Assembly: GCA_003517725.1 (NCBI GenBank)
Contig: DOZZ01000231.1
Location: 1 to 8,849, forward strand
DNA from: Bryobacterales bacterium
GTDB taxonomy: Bacteria > Acidobacteriota > Terriglobia > Bryobacterales > Bryobacteraceae
Length of the DNA stretch: 8,849 nucleotides
Direction of reading: 5' to 3'
Numbering within the stretch: the first letter of the stretch is position 1; the number at the start of each line of letters is the position of its first letter. The notes below the pieces were generated by a model. The model was given only the letters and a program-made list of their open reading frames with translations. It was not told the origin of the DNA and made no database searches. Of the stretch, positions 1-5,936 are shown one piece after another. Made by a program: the position numbers and the translations under genes.

Positions 1-299
1 CGCTCATTCACATAGAAGTGACGATGGGCACGCGTCATCGCGAACAAGGTTTGCGCTGCGGGAATGCTCCGGGCGAGGCGTTGCCGTGTGCGCTCGAGGA
101 GAGAGATTCCGCCGTAAAAGATCGGGCAAAACTGTTTTGGCCTGTCGTCCCCGCAGATGAAGCGTGTCAGGGGCCGGAGCCGCATGCCATCCCCACCGGC
201 CAGGACCACACCCCAGCGCTTCCTGCCATGAGCCGCGCTCCAGTTAGATGGGTCGATTGTTTTTGGCGCGCCTTCCGCGACCGGATGCCGGACTGGCAA
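1..299 (-). CDS. Mannose-1-phosphate guanylyltransferase-like sugar nucleotidyltransferase, N-terminus (partial)
   Basis: Only about the first 70 conserved residues are inside the window; the gene continues past the left edge. From 218 down to 3 the minus strand reads KRWGVVLAGGDGMRLRPLT, then a GDDRPKQFCPI block, then a stretch ending AHRHFYVNE. The LAGGxGxRLxPLT loop and the RPKQF lysine block are the nucleotide- and sugar-phosphate-binding signature of the NTP_transferase family. The extended GDxRPKQFCPI form is typical of GDP-mannose pyrophosphorylases, which make GDP-mannose from mannose-1-phosphate and GTP in the cytoplasm for polysaccharide synthesis. The start is uncertain. No in-frame ATG lies between the stop at 345-347 and the signature. 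The choices are TTG at 299, which gives an N-terminal extension as seen in relatives, or GTG at 209, which would cut into the first strand. An ATG at 229 is out of frame. The gene lies downstream of, and on the same strand as, the universal stress protein. Confidence 0.8.
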   Translation of the reverse strand, partial: MPVRHPVAEGAPKTIDPSNWSAAHGRKRWGVVLAGGDGMRLRPLTRFICGDDRPKQFCPIFYGGISLLERTRQRLARSIPAAQTLFAMTRAHRHFYVNE

Positions 300-464
300 T
301 AACCAATCAGCTCGATCGCGGATCGCAAGACGTGGATTTTTGCATTATCTAGCTCATTGTGAACGAATTTAAAAGCACGCCGGCAGCCGTTCTTCTGCTG
401 GACTGGCGCAGGTAGACATGGCGCTCACTTGCGGTCGGCGATTGGGCCGCCGGCGAAACATTGG

Positions 465-1394
465 CTAGCTCACGGCCTGGGCTTCCACTTCCTGGGATTC
501 GCGGGAAGAATCGCGCTGACCCTGTTCCATGGAAAAGCTGAGCACTGGGCAAGGCGCCTGACGGATGATCTCGGCAGCGTGGGTTCGCAGAGTTCCGAAC
601 GCGTTTTGAGCTCTACCCCGCCCGATGATGACCAGATCGGCATGTCGCTCCGCCGCCAGCTCGGCGATATCCTCGGCTATGAAGTCTTCCGTGATATGAA
701 CCGGGAACTTCGTGCCCGCCTGGTGCTGTAAGCTGGCGATCTTCTGCCGCGCCAAACTCTTCAGCGAACGATGCAGCTCGGAATCAAAATACTTGGCCAC
801 TCTTGACCCGGCCTCAGGCACGCAGTGCACGAGCTGAACCGTCGCGGCGAAACTGGCGGCGAAGTCCCGGGTAAAGCGCAGCAACGGAACTGCTTCCTCT
901 GACAGCTCCAGCGAGCACAAGATGCTGGCAATTCCGCGCATTGGATCGCTCTTGGCTTCTGTTGGCGCTGGATGCGTCCACACCGGACATTCGACATCGT
1001 GAAGCACTTTCATCGTGACCGAGCCCAAGAGTAATAGCCGAAACGGCCCGTATCCATGTGTCCCCATCACGATCAGATCTACATCGCGTTCCTTGGCCCA
1101 TTTCGCGATGTGCCCAGCGGCGCTGCCCTCGGCCGAGACGCGTTGCAGCCTGTCTTCCGGCAGACGGAGGGCATATTCTTTCAGACGTTGCTTCTCCGAC
1201 TCGATGTATGCCAGAAAGTCCTCTCCGGTCATTAGTGAGGCCTCACCACCTCCATACCAGCTTGTGGGCACCTCACAAACATGCAGTAAAGTGACGCGCG
1301 AATTGAAGTGGGACGCCAACCACTCAACCTCTGAATTCAGGGCGAGGCTGGGGCCGGAAAAGTCTATCGGAAATAAGATATGGTCAATTTTCAT
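465..1394 (-). CDS. Universal stress protein, tandem UspA domains
   Basis: A protein of 309 residues with two UspA-like domains, about residues 1-142 and 155-290. Domain 1 begins KIDHILFPIDFS, with the conserved aspartate at 11. It carries the full ATP-binding motif G-2x-G-9x-G(S/T) as GTHG at 111-114 and GS at 124-125, followed by the usual VLHDVECPV strand. Domain 2 keeps the fold pattern (DLVIIGRGR, then APCPVLSF) but its nucleotide loop is degenerate, so probably only domain 1 binds ATP. Such proteins are cytoplasmic and are induced by starvation, oxidative or energy stress; their exact targets are unknown. I chose the ATG at 1394 because it matches the family start and has GGAG eight bases upstream. 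The longer frame to 1487 adds 31 unrelated residues. It sits 96 bp downstream of the Hsp20 frame on the same strand and is probably co-transcribed with it. Confidence 0.92.
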   Translation of the reverse strand: MKIDHILFPIDFSGPSLALNSEVEWLASHFNSRVTLLHVCEVPTSWYGGGEASLMTGEDFLAYIESEKQRLKEYALRLPEDRLQRVSAEGSAAGHIAKWAKERDVDLIVMGTHGYGPFRLLLLGSVTMKVLHDVECPVWTHPAPTEAKSDPMRGIASILCSLELSEEAVPLLRFTRDFAASFAATVQLVHCVPEAGSRVAKYFDSELHRSLKSLARQKIASLQHQAGTKFPVHITEDFIAEDIAELAAERHADLVIIGRGRAQNAFGTLRTHAAEIIRQAPCPVLSFSMEQGQRDSSRESQEVEAQAVS

Positions 1395-1490
1395 GATGAA
1401 GTCTCCAATTTCGGTTCTCCCTCCGCGAGATAAGTAACGGAGCGGATGGAATCCCCGCAATGTGTACTCGGCGGACAGTTTTTCCAAACA

Positions 1491-1966
1491 TCAGGCAGAG
1501 CCATCCGCCGAAGAGTCTTTCTTTGGGCCCGCCGCAGTAGCCTCCGCTTTTGGCGCCACGATGGTGAGATAGCGGTTGCTGAGTTCAGCTTTTACTGCGG
1601 ACGCGTTGATGTGGTCGTGCAGAGAGAACACCGAATACCGCTTCGTCGAGGCGCCTTTGGGGGACTGGCCTTCGACCACAATCGAGCAGGCAGAACATCG
1701 ACAACAAGATGGCTTGGATCGATATCCGGGACAGCGGCGGTGATTCGGATATCGCGGACGTTGTCCTCGACGGCGACGATATGGCTTAGGACCGTCTCCC
1801 TCTCTGCCTGAAGCCAGTCTGTCTTATCCGCTCCGCCGTCGGCTCGTTTGCAATACAGTTCGAATGCCCGCTTCCGGATCTGATCCCGTACTTGAGCGAG
1901 CCTCTTCCGAAATGACGTTTCGTTGTCGGGCCTGATCACGACGAACTTCGCTACTGCGTCAGCCAT
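1491..1966 (-). pseudogene. DUF2934-Hsp20 small heat-shock protein, split by a frameshift near 1680
   Basis: Two overlapping minus frames together make one recognisable protein. The upstream frame starts at ATG 1966 behind a strong AAGGAGG site. It encodes a DUF2934 helical segment (about residues 28-60, IRKRAFELY then DWLQAERE) and the first strands of an alpha-crystallin domain (IRITAAVPDIDPSHLVVDVL). It then runs out of frame into a basic, cysteine-containing tail ending at 1592. The rest of the Hsp20 domain continues in another frame from about 1680 to 1491: VVEGQSPKG, YSVFSLHDHINASAV, then LTIVAPKAEA. Adding one base after the Leu codon at about 1680 joins them as ...VLPARLVVEGQ..., which fits Hsp20 strands. 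Intact, it would be an ATP-independent chaperone of about 158 residues. The cause may be a true mutation or a base-calling error. If the break is real, the product loses the C-terminal strands and probably its chaperone activity. Confidence 0.8.
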
Positions 1967-2008
1967 TGTGGCCTCCTTCTGGCGTACTCACGTTGGAGCA
2001 CCTGACGT

Positions 2009-2025
2009 GCCACGGCGGACGTGGC
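2009..2025. promoter_or_regulatory. Dyad in the divergent intergenic region
   Basis: A perfect inverted repeat, GCCACG-GCGGA-CGTGGC, lies midway in the 97 bp between the diverging Hsp20 (start 1966, minus) and two-helix membrane protein (start 2064, plus) genes. Another GACGTG lies just to its left, at 2004-2009. The placement suits an operator for one or both genes, but I recognise no known regulator site. Confidence 0.3.
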
Positions 2026-2063
2026 GAGCGTAATGCAAGGACAACGGCGCATAGGGAGATCTT

Positions 2064-2363
2064 ATGACTAACTGGATTGTGGTTGCGGGCGTCATCTGGA
2101 CGTTCCTGGTGACGGCACTGATCTTTGTCGCTCTGAGCCGGATCATCGCTGCATTGCGCGACCAAAGGCTGACGCGCGCCGGGTTGAGCGCGGCAAGCCC
2201 GCTACATCTCCGTTTGCGGCATATGATCCAGGTGGAAGATCGAACGGAAATCGCGCTCACCGTCAGCGCCCTGGTTTGCAGCGCGATCCTTGCCCTCCTG
2301 TTGGCGAACCCAATTTTCGAGACCTTCATTCGCAAGCTCGTTCAGATTGTCTCGTTCCGGTGA
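2064..2363 (+). CDS. Small two-helix membrane protein of unknown function
   Basis: A 99-residue protein that I do not recognise as a named family. It has two strongly hydrophobic segments, at about residues 5-28 (IVVAGVIWTFLVTALIFVAL) and 63-84 (IALTVSALVCSAILALLLA). They are joined by a basic, polar loop of some 35 residues with several arginines (LRDQRLTRAG, LRLRHMIQVEDR). Under the positive-inside rule this loop would be cytoplasmic, giving a helical hairpin in the inner membrane. The start ATG is preceded by GGGAG at a good distance. The gene diverges from the Hsp20/universal stress protein group, so a role in the same stress response is possible but is only inferred from position. The 240 bp after it hold no gene that I can support. 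Confidence 0.72.
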   Translation: MTNWIVVAGVIWTFLVTALIFVALSRIIAALRDQRLTRAGLSAASPLHLRLRHMIQVEDRTEIALTVSALVCSAILALLLANPIFETFIRKLVQIVSFR

Positions 2364-2483
2364 CCTTCGAGGTCACACCGTTGCGTCAAATGGCCAACCG
2401 CCCTGCGCGATACGACGCACCATGACATCCCGAGGCGTAGGTGGCCCGTGGGTTTCGGCCACCATTCTCCGAAATGCCTCTAA

Positions 2484-2674
2484 TCAATCTGTCGAGACGC
2501 TTCTCTCCTTTGTTCTTGTGGCTTTATCACGCGCCCACAGAAGCGGGGAAGCGTCGATGCCGGCGTCGTTGTAGATCCACTGAAACAGGTTGTCGGCACC
2601 GGTCTTGGGCTTCACCAGAACAAGGCGGGGAGCAGCGGCATTTCTTCATCGACGGCCCGCGCGAAGGCCTGTCT
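2484..2674 (-). pseudogene. Fragment resembling the C-terminal part of an acidobacterial membrane glycosyltransferase-like protein
   Basis: The minus strand reads RQAFARAVDEEMPLLPALF from 2674. After an apparent frame change near 2630 it reads PRLVLVKPKTGADN, LFQWIYNDAGIDASP, LLWARDK, then a tail without clear similarity to the stop at 2484. The LVLVKP...WIYNDAxID...VWARD pattern is one I associate, from memory, with the C-terminal soluble part of large membrane glycosyltransferase-like proteins in Acidobacteriota. No start codon, promoter or upstream membrane domain is present, so this is a relic if it is anything. The family name is a weak call; that the segment was once coding is better supported. 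Confidence 0.35.
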
Positions 2675-2756
2675 ACGGGGCGTTCTGGTCATTATGACGA
2701 CGCACCCGGAAGTGGGCGGCCGGATAGGTCCGGCCTGATAGCGTTTTGCTTACCGA

Positions 2757-2965
2757 TCAGTTCCACTTGGACGCGCAGTCTCTATACCACCGATGTGGGC
2801 TCCCCTTTTCGTCCACGCCTAGTCGTCCGGCCAGATCAACGGTAGCGCGTTTCCCGTCCAGTTGACCGGTCGCGCCACAACCGTTCACTGATTCTATTCG
2901 CGCGCGAGTTCTATTCGCGCGCGAGGCTTTGGCGGCCCACCGGCTTTCGTCGCCATGGCCTCCAT
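2757..2965 (-). pseudogene. Small hypothetical frame broken by a 17-bp duplication
   Basis: From ATG 2965 the minus strand reads MEAMATKAGGPPKPRARIE, then hits a stop inside the second copy of a perfect 17-bp tandem repeat (2892-2925). With one copy removed, the frame runs on as SVNGCGATGQLDGKRATVD and then LAGRLGVDEKGSPHRWYRD to a stop at 2757. That gives a basic protein of about 63 residues. AGGGAG lies ten bases before the ATG. I do not recognise the product, and a frame of this length can occur by chance in GC-rich DNA. The call rests on the rescue of the frame by removing the duplication. Confidence 0.25.
2892..2925. repeat. Perfect 17-bp tandem duplication
   Basis: The unit TTCTATTCGCGCGCGAG occurs twice back to back (2892-2908 and 2909-2925) without mismatch. 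The length is not a multiple of three, and the duplication breaks the small minus-strand frame that crosses it. The exact identity suggests a recent slippage event or an assembly artefact. Confidence 0.95.
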
Positions 2966-3008
2966 GTCGAACGGACTCCCTGAAATCAATCTTAGCTCGT
3001 TGCCTGGT

Positions 3009-4739
3009 TCAGCCCTTTGGGTCCACTATGGTGAAACAGTTTAGATGATCCGGCCGGGATACAGAACCAATAAGCTCAGGAAGCACGGCAGAATCCGCAT
3101 AGCCGACCCAATTCGTCCGCTCGACAATTGTTTCCGGTTCGTACGTTATGCCTTCCGCAAGCCGCCGCTCCTCCCGTTTCGCCGTCGCCAGCAACAGCGG
3201 CCCGAGCGACCATTCCGACAGCATAGACGCAAGTCCGAATTCCCGCCGCACCTCATCGCGCAACGCCCGAATCTTCCCTGCCACGCGCTCATTCGTGGGC
3301 CTGAGAAGGCGTTCCATCGCCCACAGTAGTCCGCTATAGCTCCACTTCAATGCCTTCGCCTCGTGGCAAAACCTCTGGCGAATCCGCGGATCCGGATGGT
3401 TCTTGTACCGCCTCCAACCCTGCAGCGTGGTCTTGCAGACCCGAAACAAGCTCGGCCCGTTACGTTCGAAGTCGCGTCGGAACGCCCAGTCCAGGAACTC
3501 TTTCGACTGTTCCCGCGAGATTGCCGGATGCCGAAAATTAAACTTGAATTGTCCGTGGATGTCCGCCAGATCGCCCTCCAGCAGCCGCTCTTCGCGCTGC
3601 ATCTGCTGATAGAGCGGCGTGCCGGGTACCGGCGTGTACAACATGAACTGGTGAAAATCCGTGTCGTGCGCCACCGCATGCTCAGTCTCTTCACCGATAT
3701 TCTCCGGCGTGTGATGCTCCATGCCCACGATCGTCGAACCCAGTACCCGAATGCCGTGCTGCCGCAGCTCCCGCGTCATCGTGAGCGTATCGACGCCGGC
3801 CAGCTTGCTGTAACCCGACTTCGGCGACTCAAGCCCCATCCACACCCAGGAGACGCCCAATTCCACTAGTTCATCCATCGTGTACTTGGCAATCGCGTTC
3901 GCTGACGAGAACACGTAGAATTCCCACGATTTTCCGCCCCGCTTCATGTGCGCGAGCAGATCCATCGCGCGACGCTTATTCAGTAGAAAATTCTCGTCCA
4001 TGATGAAAAACGAACTCACGCCGAGCTTGCCCTCCATCTCGGACATCACTCTGTACAGTTCCTCACCCGTGTTATAGAAGTTAATGACGTTGCCTTTTCC
4101 GCCAAAGAACGCCGATGTCGTGCAGAAGTTGCAGCCCATGGGGCATCCCACCGAAGGCACGATGGTAGCCGCCGTAGAACCGATCTTGAGCGGTAACTTC
4201 AGTCCCATCACGCGATGACCGAAGCCGGAAACAATCGGTGGATGCACGATGGGAGCCTTGTCATCGAGACCGAGGAAGCGTCTCATCCATGAAATTCCTT
4301 CACCGCGCACGATGAAATCCGCGTCGATCATCGTCTCGATCGCCTGAATCGCGGTCACGTGCCCGCCGACCACAACCGTAGACCTTGGCGAGATCTCTCG
4401 CACCATGCGGCACATCTCGCGCACCTTGCCGACGTTCACGATGATCGACGTGATCCCGACAATGTCATACTCGTGATCGCGCAGCTCCCGTTCGAAGACC
4501 TTAAGTGTGGGAAAATCCAGCACGGTGGTTGGCGCTGGAATGTTGGCCTGGATCATCATGATGCCCCAGCTTCTGTGGAACATCCTTAACGAAAATACGC
4601 CCTGGGCCCGGGTGACCTGATTGTGATACAGCTCCATCGGATTGATCGAGCGACTGCCAAATTCATCATCCTGCGCGTAAGGTCCGAAGACGGACGACAG
4701 CAGCACTCGGACTCGAGCGCCCTTGGAGTGGGTCTGCAT
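3009..4739 (-). CDS. B12-binding radical SAM protein, substrate unknown
   Basis: A complete 576-residue protein. Residues about 10-155 form a cobalamin-binding-like Rossmann domain (YDIVGITSIIVNVGKV, then TVVVGGHVTA and a DFIVRGEG segment). It lacks the DxHxxG loop, so any B12 would be bound base-off without a histidine ligand. Residues about 190-400 form the radical SAM barrel: the iron-sulfur motif Cx3Cx2C is CPMGCNFC, with cysteines at 199, 203 and 206. It is followed by FIMDENFLL, the MGLES strand at 301-305 and the YTPVPGTPLY segment at 368-377 usual in this class. Residues 400-530 form an arginine-rich helical tail. B12-dependent members methylate unreactive carbons or phosphorus, or rearrange rings; which of these applies here cannot be read from sequence. 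The ATG at 4739 has only a weak AGGA ten bases upstream. The gene has no close neighbour in the same direction, so context gives no substrate. Confidence 0.9.
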   Translation of the reverse strand: MQTHSKGARVRVLLSSVFGPYAQDDEFGSRSINPMELYHNQVTRAQGVFSLRMFHRSWGIMMIQANIPAPTTVLDFPTLKVFERELRDHEYDIVGITSIIVNVGKVREMCRMVREISPRSTVVVGGHVTAIQAIETMIDADFIVRGEGISWMRRFLGLDDKAPIVHPPIVSGFGHRVMGLKLPLKIGSTAATIVPSVGCPMGCNFCTTSAFFGGKGNVINFYNTGEELYRVMSEMEGKLGVSSFFIMDENFLLNKRRAMDLLAHMKRGGKSWEFYVFSSANAIAKYTMDELVELGVSWVWMGLESPKSGYSKLAGVDTLTMTRELRQHGIRVLGSTIVGMEHHTPENIGEETEHAVAHDTDFHQFMLYTPVPGTPLYQQMQREERLLEGDLADIHGQFKFNFRHPAISREQSKEFLDWAFRRDFERNGPSLFRVCKTTLQGWRRYKNHPDPRIRQRFCHEAKALKWSYSGLLWAMERLLRPTNERVAGKIRALRDEVRREFGLASMLSEWSLGPLLLATAKREERRLAEGITYEPETIVERTNWVGYADSAVLPELIGSVSRPDHLNCFTIVDPKG

Positions 4740-4807
4740 CTCTATTACATCCTAGTAACACGGTGACACACTTCTTGCGAACCTCGATGTAATTGTTTGG
4801 TCATATT

Positions 4808-4829
4808 CATGAGGGAATCCCCTCTCATG
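4808..4829. promoter_or_regulatory. Inverted repeat upstream of the radical SAM gene
   Basis: CATGAG and CTCATG form perfect 6-bp arms around a 10-bp centre that itself contains the palindromic GGGAATCCC. The site is about 70 bp upstream of the radical SAM start codon, a suitable distance for an operator. No regulator is recognised, and a chance palindrome is possible. Confidence 0.22.
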
Positions 4830-5107
4830 GCGGTACATCCAGAGCTCAGCACGAAGAGGCTGTACCGTCGTGTCCAATCCAAAAGCCTGGAGCCTGATAA
4901 TGCGCGTTGGCCAGTGTGTTCCCGTCAGCGCGACACGCCCGTCTCTGCGGCGTTTCGACGCCCACCCGGTACCCTTTCGCGTGCGCAGCGCCAGGCCCGG
5001 ATCGAGTTGCCAAGCATGGTCGGGTGCGAACCGTTCCGATGCCTACCACCTGCTGTCCAGGAGATTGCGATGAAGGCTGTTATCTATAATTTGTCTTTGA
5101 TGAATTT

Positions 5108-5275
5108 ATGGTCGTCCTTACTTTTGGTCACAATCCGCGTTTCGGCCGGAAATACCGAAGACTCCCCGCGCCCATTCCGCCGCCCTATTCAGACCAGATC
5201 GAATGCCTGAAATCGCTCGTGCTCGATTCGGTGGCCAGCGCGGAGAGCAAAAGGGCCTACGGTAAGGGCATCTGA
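5108..5275 (+). pseudogene. Tyrosine recombinase (phage integrase family) N-terminal remnant
   Basis: A 55-codon plus-strand frame from ATG 5108 to TGA 5273-5275. Its second half reads IPPPYSDQIECLKSLVLD, then SVASAESKRAYGKGI. This matches the start of the core-binding (SAM-like) domain of tyrosine recombinases, where LVLDS.xSxxTrrAYxxaLxxFLxW is the usual pattern. The frame ends just where the helix should continue. The rest of the core-binding domain and the whole catalytic domain with its Arg-His-Arg-Tyr residues are absent, so the fragment cannot be active. It is best read as the scar of an integrated element or of an internal deletion. Confidence 0.5.
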
Positions 5276-5636
5276 GGTGAAGCTTGTCGAGGTCAATCGG
5301 GTTCGTCTAAAAAGTAGATCCGGTCAAATTTTACGGTGTCCCTGGCGCCGCGAAGGTCCATCATAGCGAAAGTTGGCCGTCGCCGAACCACCTTCGGGGC
5401 GCAGGTAAAAATAAGAGTCAGATTAGACGTTAATCGGCATCTGTTGCGAGATCTCCCTCGGAAGCAACTTCCCCACAAGCATGAAGTCTCGCTGATTCAA
5501 GCCTTGCTGAATGCTAACATCCATGCTGCAGCCGTTGATCGTTGTTGCCGCTTGCAATTCATGAATGGCCTTGGCGAAGAGTGCCTTGCGGCGACTTATA
5601 AATCGGTGCCAGCCCGTAGCCGGTAGATTGAGAATT

Positions 5637-5801
5637 CTAATCAAGAAGCTCGATCGAATCTTCGTGGCCCATACCCCGGCTCATTAAGATCGGTTCCAGG
5701 TAGAGCCTGAACGGGAATGCCAGTTCGCTACGCATCTTGAGCATTTCTTTCGGCCGACTGACAACCCTCCGGTCCGAGAAGCTGCCGGCTATACAATAAG
5801 G
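5637..5801 (-). pseudogene. Short protein-like fragment, unknown family
   Basis: The minus strand is open from 5801 to a TAG at 5637. From ATG 5744 it reads MLKMRSELAFPFRLYLEP, then ILMSRGMGHEDSIELLD. The alternation of charged and hydrophobic residues and the acidic C-terminal end look like a real helical protein tail, unlike the neighbouring chance frames. I see no ribosome binding site before 5744, and upstream in frame there is a stop at 5802. It is probably the C-terminal end of a lost gene, or a 35-residue small protein. I do not recognise the family. Confidence 0.3.
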
Positions 5802-5936
5802 TTAGCCTAGTGGATATACACGAGCTGTAGACACAAGCCCAGTACTGTTCCGGCGCCACATTCCTCCAATTGATTGCCTCGACCTTCCGTATCTCTTACG
5901 GTGGGATAGTAGCCAATCGCCTGGAGGATTACTTAC

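Larger units (their letters stand above)
2364..3008. other. Gene-poor stretch with decayed coding fragments
   Basis: About 645 bp between the two-helix membrane gene and the end of the radical SAM gene, with no intact gene that I can support. A plus-strand frame at 2441-2845 has an arginine- and serine-rich composition typical of chance translation. The minus strand holds a protein-like fragment at 2484-2674 and a small frame at 2757-2965 broken by a 17-bp tandem duplication. Both are listed separately. Confidence 0.6.
4740..5936. other. Long gene-poor stretch with relics of mobile DNA
   Basis: Nearly 1.2 kb between the radical SAM start and the PEP-CTERM gene. No intact gene can be supported. 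The 137-residue plus frame at 4797 and the 96-residue plus frame at 5336 have no recognisable domain and atypical composition. The stretch is more AT-rich in places (around 5080-5120 and 5300-5340) than the flanking genes. It contains a recombinase remnant (5108-5275) and a short protein-like fragment (5637-5801), both listed separately. The promoter of the radical SAM gene should lie near its left end. Confidence 0.6.

Noticed and set aside
18..302. 94-residue plus-strand frame at the left edge
   Set aside because: It lies opposite the clear nucleotidyltransferase signature on the minus strand and has no family features.
1395..1487. Longer N-terminus for the universal stress protein
   Set aside because: The extra 31 residues do not fit the UspA fold, while ATG 1394 has a good ribosome binding site and gives the standard family start.
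2441..2845. 134-residue plus-strand frame
   Set aside because: It is rich in Arg, Ser and Pro with no domain pattern; the protein-like signal in this stretch is on the other strand.
3045..3869. Several plus-strand frames inside the radical SAM gene
   Set aside because: They are shadows of a well-supported minus-strand gene in GC-rich DNA.
4797..5210. 137-residue plus-strand frame upstream of the PEP-CTERM region
   Set aside because: No recognisable domain and atypical composition. Its end overlaps the recombinase-like frame in a different phase, which has the better family match.
5887..5901. Small hairpin CCGTA-TCTCT-TACGG before the PEP-CTERM gene
   Set aside because: Only five-base arms, without a T run or a known riboswitch pattern; chance is likely.
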